Part shown: positions 13,033-25,400 of the stretch, one piece after another
Numbering within the stretch: the stretch's first letter is position 1
Layout of the letters: every line of letters starts with the position of its first letter
Source: Melanocharis versteri
Taxonomy: Eukaryota > Chordata > Aves > Passeriformes > Melanocharitidae
Assembly: GCA_013397845.1 (NCBI GenBank)
Contig: VZTG01001883.1
Span: forward strand, 3,483,649 to 3,547,648
Direction: 5' to 3'
Length of the DNA: 64,000 bases
The notes under the pieces: generated by a model
Databases searched by the model: none
What the model was told of the DNA's origin: nothing
What the model saw: only the letters and a program-made list of their open reading frames with translations
Translations under genes and position numbers: made by a program

Positions 13033-13080
13033 CCTTATTTTATTTTATTTATTTGTATTTATTTACTTATTTATTTTTTA
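13033..13080 (+). repeat. TTTA/TATTT-type low-complexity tract
   Basis: Imperfect tandem TTTA/TTTAT units on the plus strand immediately after the GC-rich patch. Confidence 0.85.
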
Positions 13081-13297
13081 GCCAGTAATCATTTTTCCTG
13101 TCTTGTACAATCTGGAAGTTACAGCTAGCTTTCTGATTTTAGACTTTCAGCATAGTGACTGCTCTATCACAAGACTAAGTTATTTGTTCTTCTCCTTCAG
13201 TGTTCATATTTATTCGTTTTTCCATCTCTTGTTCAGTTTATTGCATCACTGAAAGACCCAAATTTGTTACTCCAAACTGTTTATTGCTAAGTTCACT

Positions 13298-13302
13298 CCT
13301 TT
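13298..13302. repeat. Left target-site duplication (CCTTT)
   Basis: CCTTT lies directly before the TGTGGTGGG terminus of the LTR and is repeated directly after its other end. A 5-bp duplication fits ERV integration. A 5-bp match could occur by chance. Confidence 0.5.
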
Positions 13303-13870
13303 TGTGGTGGGTTGACCCCAGTGAGTATCTAAGCACCCACTCAGCCACTCGCTTACTCCCCACCTTACTGTGGGATAGGGAACTGAATATGAAAAGCAAA
13401 AGTGAGAGAAACTTGTGGGTCCAATTAAAGCGAGTTTAATAAGTGAAGGAAAGAGAAGTTTAAAAAAAAAACAACACAAGTCCTGCAAAAGCAATCACTC
13501 GGCACCTCCCACTAACAGTCTGATGCCCAGCTAGTGCTAGTCTCTGAGCAAAGTGGTTAAAATTACTTGGTTAAAACTACACCCTCAGTTTTTATTGCAG
13601 AGCATGACATTATGTGGCCTGGAATATCCCTTTGGTCAGGTGGGGTCACCTGGCCCAGCTGTGCTCCCTCACAACACCTTGCCCCCTACATTTCTACTTG
13701 TGGGGCGCAGAGTGAGAAACGGAGAAGGCGTTGATGCTGTGTAGGCACTGCTCTGTAAGAGTCAAAACATTGTGTTGTTATCAATACTGGTTTAGTCACA
13801 AGTCTAAAACACAGCCACATATGGTCTCCTACAAAGAAAATTAACTCTGTCCCAGCTGGACCCAAATACC
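13303..13870 (-). mobile_element. Solo ERV LTR, antisense
   Basis: The plus strand begins with TGTGGTGGGTTGACC, the reverse complement of the ...CCACA end of a common avian ERV LTR. It continues through a 'cttgtgggtccaattaaag' segment (the stretch after the polyadenylation signal), then 'cctttggtcaggtggggtca', and ends with AATTAACTCTGTCCCAGCTG, the start of the LTR in sense orientation. An ATTAAA polyadenylation signal in LTR sense lies at 13435-13440. CCTTT flanks both ends, consistent with a target-site duplication. The sense 5' terminal T of the TG dinucleotide appears mutated to G. No gag, pol or env sequence adjoins it, so it is a solo LTR, the usual product of recombination between two LTRs. 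The length of 568 bp assumes the duplication marks the ends. Confidence 0.8.
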
Positions 13871-13875
13871 CCTTT
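13871..13875. repeat. Right target-site duplication (CCTTT)
   Basis: Matches the CCTTT at 13298-13302 on the other side of the LTR. Confidence 0.5.
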
Positions 13876-16800
13876 GCAGCAGGGACGAAAAGGCAGATAG
13901 ACAGGCTCATGTTAACTCAGTGTTAGAACTTAAAATTACTAATGTCAAAAAGTTAATAGCAAGTACTAATTCTGTCTGGGTTATTTTTACTTCCAGGAGC
14001 TACCAATATAAAGTAGTGAATCTGGGATAGTTATTGTTTTTACTTGTTCATTACAAAGGAAGGAAAAGATTATTTCCAACTCCCAGTTTGAGAATGACAA
14101 CTTGGACAATAACTAATATATTTGCATATGCAACACTTGCCATTTTATTTCACTTACCAAAGAAGAAAATCATCATATTTTATTGAATATCCTTTCTCAA
14201 AACAGAGTTATTATCTACAATGGATCTTTGCCTGCCTTATTTACCCTGTTTTTAAGTGGCTTCACCATGGAATTTCCATTCATGTCTTTCAGAAAAGGAA
14301 ATGTTTTAGAGAAACTTGGGTAACAAAAATTTTCTGTTAGAAAATAGAAGTTTGAAGGTAATTCCATGATTCTTTGATTAATTTTATAGTTCTGAATTTT
14401 TTTCTCTGATTACTCATAGTCATCCAGCTCCACATGGCACTGACAGCTTTTCTATCTAATTCTATTTGTTCTGCTTAAATAAAATAGAAGATGGACTGGT
14501 TTCTTACCAGCTCAGAGAGGTGATCAAGAGGCTTACAGAAATGCAGTGTTACTGCTCTCCAGAGACTAGGTCTCCTTCCACTTTTGCAGGGTTTCCAGCA
14601 GTACTATGTACTATTTAACCACATGTAAAATTTATTTTCATTGCTGATTTCTTCTTTTATCAAGAGGAAGAGATTAAAAGAATGTTATGCATTTAAACTT
14701 GGCTGCAGATAAACAATATTTGAAGCCAGGCTTCTCCAGCATGAAACCTGTGGTACTTTAAGTCATTCTTGCATAGTCTAAGCTCCTTTGCATAAAATGC
14801 TCTGGGGAATAACAATCTTCAGCCTTATTTGCTCTGTATCACAAACTGCCAGATGCCACTCGTGGATGCTACACTTAGCTCCTGCTATAAAGGTTTACTT
14901 TGTGGAGATGCTCCTTCAAATGGGCCGTGGCGTATTACATTCTCGAGGAGCAAAGGAACTCTGCCCAGTTCTTTCTGTGATACAGCAGCTTCTTTCTTCA
15001 CAGAAGAAACAGCAGAGGAGTCCTTAATGGATTCAAAGCTGTATTTATAAGTTGGAAAACAACTGTCACTTTATGGTTTTGGATGTCACCCAGGAACTGT
15101 AAGCTGAACATTAAAAGCTCTAAAGAGCAAAATGTTGTCACAGGCCTTGGCAAGATGGGTTCAAACAGTGGCATAAGCAAATCGTGAATTGATACAACCC
15201 AAAGTGTGAAAGAAAAAGTTGTTCAACTGGAAATTAGAAGCTCATATGCTATTCTAATTAATACATTAACTTTTTATTCAGTATTTTTAAGAAGAAAATT
15301 GTGTGCTTCTGAAAAATAAACATAAGCTTTAAACTAATTTCCTGAACTGGGTATTTTCTTTAGTTCTAGATTTAACTTGCAATAGTTGGTGCGAAGGAAA
15401 ATGTTTTACCGTTGCCCTCCTGCTAGGAAACAGAAATGTAAATGCAAAACCAATATTTTAACAATTACCTGGGTGAACAAGTATATATTAGGAAAATTAA
15501 TTCTTTCAGCAACATTATCCATAACCAAGAATGAGGGTGATAAAACAAAACCAAGATATTCTTAGGAAGTTCAGTTTTAACAAAAGCACTCACAAATCAT
15601 TTCACAAACTTTCTGTTATGTTTTTGGTTGAAATTAAGTCCCGTACATGTGATATTTTTATCCTTCCAGTATTTGAAAAGTTTCATAATACTGAAATGAT
15701 ACAGAATTATACTGCTCATTTTTTTAGATACTTGCTGCTTTATAGGTCAAGAATAGTCCTGTAGAAGGAAAGTACAGATCTAAATTGAGACTTCAAAATA
15801 AGCTTTCACTGGAACTCTGGCAATATACCCCTGCCCCTGAAATTATATTCAGGTTTTGATTGGTGAATTTGGTTATTAGAAGGTGACATCTTTGATTTTC
15901 TACCTATTAACATTAGAAGCCTGAAGTTCCTCAGAGTAAATGTTCCAAGTAATTTATCAACACTAACAATGTGGGAGTGTTTACATACTCACTTCCGTTT
16001 TACAAAAGTACCTTGGACACTGCTATTCACATGCAGACACCCATGTGAGGAGGTTGCCTCTTATTCCGTAGTCAATTTAGTGGGACAGGCTTCTGAGTCA
16101 TCCTGATATTTAGGATAATGTTCCTGTTGTCATAGATCATTTACGACATGATAAAACTTCATGTTATAGCAACCTTTCAAGTTTGCTTCGAGCAAGGTTA
16201 CGGTGGTCCTGTCGAAGAGGTGCACACTATGCTGGTGGAGTAACCACTTACACTGAGATCCCAGAGGAAAAAAAAAGGCAGAGTGTTTTTTTTTCAACTA
16301 AATGAATAATGTGAATTTTGGAATCCTATCTGGGACTAGAGAAGAGCTGTTATCTTGATTACATAAAAGAAGATGAAAATTTGCCTTACAATACTTAGTT
16401 TGATTGTACAATCCTATTTGTTAGCAGATTCATTTCAAGAAGTTTTTTACTATTTAGGATCATGATAAAAGTTTTAAGTACCAATATGCCAGAGGCTGAT
16501 GCTAAACCATACACTTATGTAGAAGCTAACAGTGCTAAAAACAATGATTGGGTGATTAAGTGATTTCCCAGGACTGAAAAACCCCAAAGTCTGGTTCCAG
16601 CTCACCTTATGATCTTTGTGACCTTATTGTCTTTGATTGCAATTATTAATCTATTAGATACAGTAAGTTTTAATAAGTGTATTGCAAAAGATAAAGTTTT
16701 AAAATGGTACATTTCTGAATATTGCACTGAAATGAAGCCTGTTTCTCCAGATTGTCATCATGGTAATACAGAAATTTGTACAATTCTACAGATAGCTTCT

Positions 16801-18037
16801 TCCTCCAATCTTCCCACAAAGTTGGACAAAACAGAGAAAACAATATCTGTGGCTTTGGAGGAGGAGGAAGGTGTTGGCCAGTGTAGTTATTTTTGAGTGT
16901 GCAAGATTTATTTTTCTCTGAGAAATGAGTTTAGTTTTGTTTGTCTTCATCGGTGAAACTTAGTACAAGCATTAAATAACAAATTCAAGTGCCACACCCA
17001 TATCCCCAACTTGCCAAGGCCTAAACATGGGATGACAAAAGTTTTTTACACAGATCTAAATAGAGGAAGGAAAAATTATTCTTCTAGGTCACTGTCATGA
17101 GCGCAAGAGGATTTCACTAAGGATAAATGAATTCTTCTTTCTGCAAGTGGGTGGTTGTTTGTATCTGATCCAAATCAAGATTTCTCTTTTTGTTGGGTTA
17201 TAAAGTGTTCTTTGAAAGATTTGTTTTGTTTTGTCTTTTTGGGCTGCTGGAAACATGCAGAGTCGCTTCTAAAACTCAGTGCTGCATGGAATAAATGTGC
17301 TCTTCAACTGCAAATTTCTGTTATTGATTTACTTTTAGTTTCTATATAATCATTTGTAGCTTTCCTGCAATAAGTATTTCAAGTAAAGAGAGAGGTCTGT
17401 ACAATTTATTTCTGGAAAACTGGGTATAATACTCAAAATTTGCATTGCAATTACTTATGAAAAGAATGCAATTCATTTGGTTACTGTAACTCATTTGTCA
17501 GATGTAATTGAAATGACCTCAGGTGGCGGGTTCAAATAGCACAGTTGATGGAAGTGAAAACCAAAACTTTTCATAAAATGGAGTATTCAGTGAATTGTAG
17601 TGGACAAGAAAGCACAGAGAAACCATCTTACTTATCTGTTGCAAATAAGGACAATACAAGGATACAAATCTTTTCCAACTCAGGAGCTAAGAGTGAGAGA
17701 AATTTAATAATGATAACTCTGAAATTATCTAGTCAAAGTAGGTCATCTCTGAATATGCTGAAAATATTTTTAGAATACATTAATCCATAATGCAACTTTA
17801 CTGGAATTATACCTGCAATGGATGTGAACCCACTTTTTTACAAAATTCTGTCAAGAATGTTGTGTAGGACTTCTAATACTAAAAGAATTCTTGAAACAAA
17901 ATGCAGATTCTCTTTCTTGAAAAATTTACAATAGTTCAGCACTGTAAACCATTACTTATGCCATTAATGCATAACTTTTAATGGAATAGATTTATTAAAA
18001 TCACCAGATCTACTTACATGAAAGGTATTTCATCGAG
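13876..18037. other. AT-rich non-coding block
   Basis: No gene or transposon recognised. The block contains an A9/T9 inverted repeat at 16267-16295, and an octamer-like ATTTGCAT at 17438-17445 within a stretch resembling conserved non-coding DNA. The longest frame (16609-16896, plus) is 95 codons and shows no domain. Confidence 0.65.
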
Positions 18038-18972
18038 TCATAGAATCATAGAATGCTTTGGGTTGAAAGGAACCTCTGAAGGTCACCTCGTCCAACCCCC
18101 CTGCAATGATCAGGTACATCTTCAATGAAAAGAGGTTGCTCAGAGCCCCGAATGTTTCCAGGGATCAGGCATCTACCACATCTCTGGGAAACCTGTGTCA
18201 ATATTTCACCACCTTTGTTGTAAAATATCTCTATCTTCCTTATATCTAATTTGAATCTACCCTCTTTTAGTTTAAAACCATTACCCCTTTTCCTACTGCG
18301 CTAGGCTGTAGTAAAAAGCCTGTCCCCATCTTATAAGACTCCTCTAAGTACTGAACAGCCACAATAAGGTCTCCCTGGAGTCTTCTGTTGTCCAGGCTGA
18401 ATGAACCCAACTCTCCCAGCCTCTCTTCATAGGAGAAGTACTTCAGCCCTTGAATCATCTTCGTGGCCCTTATCTGGACCCACTCCAACAGGTCCACGTC
18501 TTTCTTGTACTGAGAGGACACCAGAACTGGATGCAGCACTGCACGTGGGGTCTCACCAGGGCAGAGGAGAAGGGCAGAATCCCCTCCCTCCACAAGGTAG
18601 TCACTCTTCTTTTGGTGCAGCCCGGGATACAGTTGTGCAAGCCCACATTGTCATTTCATGTCCAGTATTTAATCCACCAGTATCTCCACTTCCTTCTCCA
18701 CACATCTCTCAGTTCACTCCTCTCTCAGCATGGATTGACACCTGACACAGGTACAGGATCTTGCACTTGGCATTGTTGAACCTCATGGGACCAATTCTTG
18801 TCCAGGTCCCTCTGGATGACATCCTGTTCCTCAGACATGTCCACCACACCCTTGGGCTTGGTTTTCTCTGCAAGTTTTCTGATGGTGCAGTCAATCTCAC
18901 TGTCTATGTCACTGAAGAAGATATTAAACAGCACTGGTCCTAGTACAGACCCCTGAGGGAGACCACCTGTTG
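18038..18972 (-). mobile_element. CR1 LINE, 5'-truncated, decayed RT to 3' end
   Basis: The 3' terminus lies at the left: the minus strand ends with the CR1 hallmark repeat read on the plus strand as tcatagaatcatagaatg. Read on the minus strand, the element opens inside the reverse transcriptase domain with GLPQGSVLGPVLFNIFFSDI (about 18963 down to 18905). It continues into KLAEKTK where active CR1 copies carry an FADD catalytic box, so the two catalytic aspartates are lost. A later frame (18593-18267) carries the CR1 C-terminal segment with ATKMIQGLKYFSYEERLGELG, FSLDNRRLQGDLI and KMGTGFL. Frames shift between these parts, and the copy is dead. The upstream endonuclease part is absent. Short plus-strand frames here are shadows. 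Confidence 0.93.
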
Positions 18973-21900
18973 TTACAGTATAAGGCCTTTGCTACCACAT
19001 TAAAGCATGTCTTATTGTTAGCTCCATGGAATGTCACAATGGTCTGGGAATGATTCTCTTTCAGTTCCTTGGAAGATACAATTCTATTGTATCATTGTTA
19101 TTAATAAAATACTTCCCACAGTACTTAAATATACTGGGGGAAAAAAATCAAGTGGAAAAGTTACCAAATATTCTGCCTAGGTGATATCTACAGTTGCCCT
19201 GGTTATGACTGAAAAGCAATTCAGTCTGGCTGGTGAACTTACTGAAGAGACAGCAGCACTCCTAGGTGAAGTGTTCTGAGGTTCTGAAAAAGTGTTCAAG
19301 TCCTTTGAAAAAGCAATGGCTCAGAACAATTTGAAGTCACTCCAGTAAACATTCAGTGGCCCTTAGGCCAAGTTCCATGGGCATGATCTTCAAATCAACA
19401 ACACAGCAGTCAAAGTGTCCCTTCTCACTTTTCATTTGTGAGCAAAATACTAGTTATCACTGATGAGAGCCAAAGCATGCTTTACATTATATCAGAAGCC
19501 AAATAACTCTGCTGATAACCAGAGTACCAGAGATTGCAATGTCCTTGATCTTTGCCAATGTTTCTCTGAGCAGACTGCAGTCCAGACCCTCTTTAGTGGA
19601 ACTCTGTGCCTGAAATACTCAATATTGAGGTACATGGTTGTTCTCCATAGGCCCATCTGTTAGACTGGTATCATCACACCCACTTAGGAAGGGCCATGCC
19701 AGTGGCATCTGGGTTTAAAGTACCAGCCAAGGATAAGTTTTAAGGGGACCGGTTTCAGAGGGTATCTTTTGTCAAAAATTCTTTGCATTTGGAAAGGAAA
19801 GAATCCCATTACTTGTAAAACGGGGAAATTATAATCTGAGATACAATGGAATTCTGAAGAAAAGCTTCAGAAATGCCATTTTTGTCTTTCTAGGAAGGGA
19901 TGTTTTGTGATACTAGTGAGACAGTGTAGCAATGACCTTTGGAGTAATCATTTGAAACTGCAGTTAGACTCTTAACACATCTTAGAGATTTATGAAATGG
20001 CTTGCTGGAATTTTATATGATGTTTTCAGAAAGAATATGTTAGCTTGAAAACCAATGAGACACAAAAAATAAGAAATCTTAGTTAGGTATCAATCTGAAA
20101 CAAAACCCATTTATGTGCAACCTCTGTATCACAAGCTGTTAATAATGTGCCAAAAAAACATAGGCATGAAAACAGTATTCCATAAGAAAGAGACTGAGGA
20201 GAGGAAGGAAAGGTGGCCTTGTCGGTGGACAGGGATTTTTTATCTTTCCTCAGAAATTATTTGTTCAGAAGCTGCCTGCTCCCCAGCAGCCTTTCATGGC
20301 ACTCACAGCAGGTGTTTCATCTTAACAACTGTGCTAGCCTTTATATTTTCTTTCCTTTCTGTACTCACTTTCTGCTTTGTCATCAGTTCAATATCATCCA
20401 TTACCCAGAATACTCTCTCAACCGGCACATTAGTGCCTCTGAAAGAAATGCCAATGCAAATTTGGAGAACGCTGAGGGAGTGTGAAAACTAAAAGGGGTT
20501 TCTTTTATCAGGTGAAAATCTCTCCATCCCTCCTGTAAAAATGTCTTCTGCTCTCCTGCAAGTCATTCCCATAACTTCATTTTTACCCTTTATTAGAGGA
20601 TCTAAACTTTTATGTGTCATTTATATCATTTCCCCTAGCAATTAAAATCATTGAGATTTTTCTCACCTTCCTATTGTGGAATGCAAAACAAAAAGTAACA
20701 TCCTTCAGAAATATCCTTGCACACACTGTAGTCATGAGTAGTTCACAGTTCAGGAGCTTCTTCGTCTCTACAGACTGTGGGGCTTATTCCTAACATTGGC
20801 ATTAACCCTAAAACACAGTAATGCTCCTAAAATCTCCAGGCACCGAAAAGAGAGAATTTTCTGAATGTAACTCCCTTATTACCCTGATATTTATAACAGA
20901 ATCCTGGCAGGGTTTTTTCTCTTGCTGATGCACTGAAGTAAAACCACGCTGCTACTGGATCTCCAGTTGATGCAGTACAGCGCGAAGCACAGCCTCAGTC
21001 TGTGTCTCAGGATCATACTGGCTAGACAGCTGAAGGTGACTCAAGGCAAGGCAAAAAGAATTTGCATTGTTAAAAAAATGGCATCTATCCCCATTTTCTG
21101 CCTTCTCAGGCTTGATAATTTGCTGACTGGAACTTGACAGTGCTTAACTGTGAACTTTGTATGCCAGCAAACACATGAAAAATCTGTCAGTTTGATAGAC
21201 TACTAGGAAAGGAATAAAAGTATCCTTCCTTTCTTCTTCATGAGGATTCAGATCAGAATTGGAAGGACTCTATGCTGAACTTGAATTAAGCCATTTGCCT
21301 TGAATCTTCTCAAGTATCTCTGCAATAAACAGGGAATTAAGTAGCAAATTCCACTTGCATACGTAAATGACACAGGTAAGTGATTAAATGTGCAGACATT
21401 ACCTGATATTTATGAAGAATGCAGCAGAAAAGCAGAAACTCGGGTTCTGTGAGAAAATATTGAAAAAATCAGAAGTTTTTCCTATCAATTTTTTCTAGCA
21501 CATTTACTTAGCAAAGGAAGAGCTGGCCAGCAGGACAATAGTCTTCTGAACATAAAAGGCACAGTTATGCAACAAAGATGCTACTAAACAAAGCACCATC
21601 TTGGCAAGAAAAATACGTCAGTTGGATTTCTAATGAAGACATAGGAATTTGTTTCATTTATTCATTTAAACAAGAGTGGGGAAGAAAGTTCATGACATGT
21701 GAGGTGTCAGGAGTCTTCTGTTCTGCTCAGGCTCATCTGTTGCCTTCACTACCCCAGCCTGGCACACACAAAGCCTTTCTGCTCTCTGTTCTTCTTGCTG
21801 AGAGACCATGAGTACGAGTTTCATTAACATACTTTCTCAAGTGCTATTTGCACTCGGTTAGTCATACCCCAGATAGGAAATGGGTAGTAGGGAAAACACC

Positions 21901-22109
21901 TATTGGTTTCAAAAATCAGTTTTAAAGCCAAATTTTTCTCTTTTCTCATTGTCTACCAAGATAAGCCAGTTCATCTCACTGTGAAGAGATCTACCACAGG
22001 AAGTTTGTGTGATTCAGTGAACTGCATGTATTTTTTTACTGACAGAATTTACAATAATTACAGATGAACAATGCATAGAGTTACAGTTGTGACTTCTTGT
22101 GTTTCTGGG
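18973..22109. other. AT-rich non-coding block
   Basis: No gene recognised. Overlapping plus-strand frames at 20115-20492 (125 codons) include a hydrophobic stretch but no start context, homology or splice structure that I can support. No repeats of note. Confidence 0.6.
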
Positions 22110-22176
22110 GTGTTCCTGTGCAAGGCCAGGAGTTGGATGGTCCTTGTGGTTTCCTTCCAGCTCATGATATTCTATG
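22110..22176 (+). mobile_element. CR1 LINE 3' tail fragment
   Basis: Contains GGCCAGGAGTTGGAT (around 22124), a TCCTTGTGG segment, TTCCTTCCAGCTCA and GATATTCTATGG. This is the terminal part of a CR1 3' UTR in plus orientation, of a different subfamily type from the copy at 7455-7646. Very short and 5'-truncated. Confidence 0.85.
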
Positions 22177-22411
22177 GTAAATGGTCTGACCAGTAGCTGA
22201 CTTTGTTAGAATTAGTTGAGTTTGGGATGAAGCTGTTAGAATGTTCCAAGTCACATAAAGAAACATTATTTTTTAAATATCTACTGCTAACTCCAGAAGG
22301 AAAACTCTGTTTTCTGATCTTAATATAGATGATATAGTTAAACCAAGTAATATGAATTTAGTGACTTATGTTCTATTTCAAATAGGCCATTGGGAAGAAC
22401 AATACTTTCCA

Positions 22412-22475
22412 ATAACTCAGTTTCCTCATTTGTAAAATAAAGGTAACAGCAACCAACCTCTTTTACATACCTGGA
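22412..22475 (+). repeat. MIR-like SINE relic (sense)
   Basis: Contains 'actcagtttcctcatttgta' followed by AAATAAAGGTAACAGC and CCAACCTC. This matches the MIR core where consensus reads as cctcagtttcctcatctgta then an AT-rich repeat-like stretch and CCTACCTC. Old and short. Confidence 0.6.
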
Positions 22476-23339
22476 ATCCTGTCGTTAAAATGTTATATTA
22501 ATCTTAATTATTTATTATTTCTTTGGTTATTTCCTCCTAAAATACAAGCTTAATTCTCTTGACAATGGGTCTTATGTGCCTAGATTAAAAGTTACTTGAA
22601 CTATATGGATGCTTTAGAGGTTCTAATGCGCAATTTGTTTGACAAAGCAAATCTGCTCACCACTCCTTTGAAAGTCTTTCAAGTCCACTCTATTTTGGCC
22701 AGGAATGGCCATGCTGGAGAACACTTGGTCACAAGGCATACAACCTTTTCTACTTAGCAGTCTTTCCCTAGCTTGGGATCTTGACAAAACAGCTGACAGA
22801 TCATTTGTTTTCTTTCCTAACTCTGGCAAGGCTCTGTATGAAAATAATATTTTAACAAAATATCACAACTTTCATGTTTCCTCCTCAGTTCATTTCAACT
22901 CCCTCTACTAGTCATCCCCAGCATCATATTAAATCTGGAGGACAGCCATTCTTGGACTGTGCATGCTGCCAGCCATCTGAACCACAAACACCAAATAAAC
23001 ACACAAAAGAGCTGTTTTTCTCCAATGTTAGATGAAACAGATTTGTGCCCTGACATAAAAGCACTGAGATGTCTCACAGACAATACAGATCAGCGAGGAC
23101 CATCTGGTTGGTTTCATTTACAGCCAGACACCAAAATGAGGAAAGTTGTCACACTACAAGAAAGGATTTTCTTGTTTTGGAATTACTGCAACATGCTGAA
23201 TTGTATACTGTGTCAATGGTTTGTTTAATATCTAGCTGTAAGAAAACAAAGAGAACAAACTGGGTTGTAAAGCTAGTGACAGGCTCCGAATCTAAACAGA
23301 CCAAATTCCTCAGCAGAACGTATCTACAGTATGAAGCAG
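22476..23339. other. Non-coding block
   Basis: No recognised gene or repeat. Small overlapping frames occur on both strands without domains. Confidence 0.6.
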
Positions 23340-23790
23340 TATCTACAGAAATCACAAAGATCATCCAAATGCTGGAGTACCTTTCCTGTGAAGACATGAT
23401 GAGAGGGTTGAGCCTGTTCAGTCTGGAAAAGAGAAGACCTACTGGAAGACCTTAGAGCATCTTCCAGTACCTAAAGGGAGCTTATAAGCAAAGTAAGGAT
23501 AAATTTGTTTGGCAGGGCCTGTTGCAACAGGATAAAGGTCAATGGTTTTTATAATAAATCAGTGTAGATTCAAACTAGATATGGGAAAGGAAATTTTTAC
23601 AGTGAGGGTGTTGAAACACTGGCACAGGTTGCCCAGAGAGATGGCAGATGCCTCATCCCTGGGAACATCCAAGGACAGGTTGGACAGAGCTCTGAGCAGC
23701 CTGTTTTAGTTGAACTTGCCCCTGTTTATTGCAGGGGGGTTGTACTAGATGTCCTTTAGCGGTCCCTTCCGAGCCATTCTATGATTCTAA
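23340..23790 (+). mobile_element. CR1 LINE 3' fragment
   Basis: In plus orientation this carries the decayed ORF2 C-terminus (a readable piece is LSCEDMMRGLSLFSLEKRRP). It continues through AAACACTGGCACAGGTTGCC, CCTGGGAACATCCAAGGACA, a GCAGGGGGGTTG segment and GTCCCTTCCGAGCCATTCTA to TGATTCT at the 3' terminus. Internal stops and frameshifts show it is inactive. The 5' edge is approximate. Confidence 0.92.
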
Positions 23791-25377
23791 ATATATTTTA
23801 TGAAGCCCACATAATGTGGCATGTAGATCTAGAATGGCATCCTCTCTCCTTTAAATTGCCAATAGCAATTTGTCTTCATTTTTTTTGGCAAGTATTCTGA
23901 AGATATGGGCGCACAATATCCACATGAATATTATTATTTATGAGTGTCTTCAGAGTCAAATCTTAGTCTTGTTAGAGCCAGTAGGACCATGTAATTTTTT
24001 TTCACTCATCTGTCAAGTATACACTGCTGTGACGTTGCTGAATCTGGGGCACAAGACAAACCTATTATTTTTCCTAAGATCAGTGTCCATGCTGCTGACC
24101 TCACTTACCTGATGGACATCTTTGGTTGTTCTTGTAAGGAGAACAACTGCAGGATCAGGTCTTGATTTGATTTTTTTAAATTACAATGTAATGCACAAGT
24201 GAGTATTTACTTCAGTAATCTTATGCATTTAGTGTAATCTTACTGGATTTAGTTCATCCCTAGTGTAGCTACACTGACATTGGCATTCTAGCTCTATTGG
24301 AATAGCACCAGAAATGAATTGGGCATATTAACTGCAGCAAGGCTACACAGAACATAAATCACTGTGAAATATATCTGTTACTTAATATTGTATTTTGTTT
24401 ATAGTAACACTATATGAAAATTTAAAGCTTCCAGTTAGCAGTTGGCTTTTTAAAATGTCTAAACTGCACAGATATTTGCTGTACATCTCACAAAATATGA
24501 AAGTTTGTTTTAGAATCTGATGACACATAGTGCATTTCACTGACTACCTTATAGTAGAGGTAGTATGGTTATAACTTTTCCCACATGAAAACGTTATTAA
24601 AGCAGCACAAGTAACTGTACTTCATTTTGTACATGTGTACTCAATGGCTAAACACATGCACATGAACATATATGATTACGTCTCTACAGTATTATTTGTG
24701 TGCTCACAGAACATACTGAGATTGTTGAAGTCCAATTAATTTTTTTTTCCCACAAAACTTCTCTTCATCAGCAGACCTGCTCTTTTTTAGTAATGTGCAT
24801 GGCTTATTATCTTCCCTTGTTCTCTCCACATGCTTCTGGTATCAATTTACTTGGGTCTCATGAGAAGTTCCCTGAGAAGGGACACCAATCTTCATATGGC
24901 TCTGCACAGCATGATCACCAGAAGAGATCTACACATGCTGTCAAGTTATACATAGATTATGATGATGGTACAGCTTTGCCACTTGAGGTAATATAGATCA
25001 GGGCCACAAAAAGAAGTTTATAATTGTCATCTTGCTCCTAATATGGATATTAGGTAGTTGTTAATGTTCTAGGGAATTCACTTTCAATTTTTTATTTTCA
25101 CATGAAGTTAAAAAAAAGTTTTTTAAATAAATCTGAGGAAGATATCTGGCTACAGTAGTAGTTTTTGTTTGTTTGTTTATTCTTTCTTCCTTTAAATCAC
25201 GGAACTTACTTAAGCATTTCGTTTTCTGCACAGGTCCTTTTACTTCGGTGGAATTTGCAACAGTTTTTCCCTGCAATTTTTTCTTCAGAAATTAAGTCAA
25301 AACAAAGGAGATATGCATGTGCAGTCTACCCATACAGAAACTCTTTTCAGTTTATTTGATCCTATCTCTAATCTTCC

Positions 25378-25400
25378 TATATATATATATATATATATAT
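25378..25400. repeat. (TA)n microsatellite
   Basis: Uninterrupted alternating TA/AT run of 23 bases. Confidence 0.95.

Noticed and set aside
5248..13870. The two same-orientation LTRs as the two ends of one provirus
   Set aside because: Nothing between them reads as gag, pol or env. The LTR at 13303-13870 appears to have its own 5-bp flanking duplication, and a CR1 fragment and unique DNA lie between. Two independent insertions fit better.
17521..17540. tRNA-like B-box (GGGTTCAAAT)
   Set aside because: No A-box, no cloverleaf-forming flanks and no terminator T run at the right distance.
18401..18779. Plus-strand frames of 109-114 codons
   Set aside because: They are antisense shadows of the CR1 element at 18038-18972.
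20115..20492. 125-codon plus-strand frame with a hydrophobic stretch
   Set aside because: The hydrophobic part comes from T-rich codons, and a second frame overlaps it. No homology or gene structure seen.
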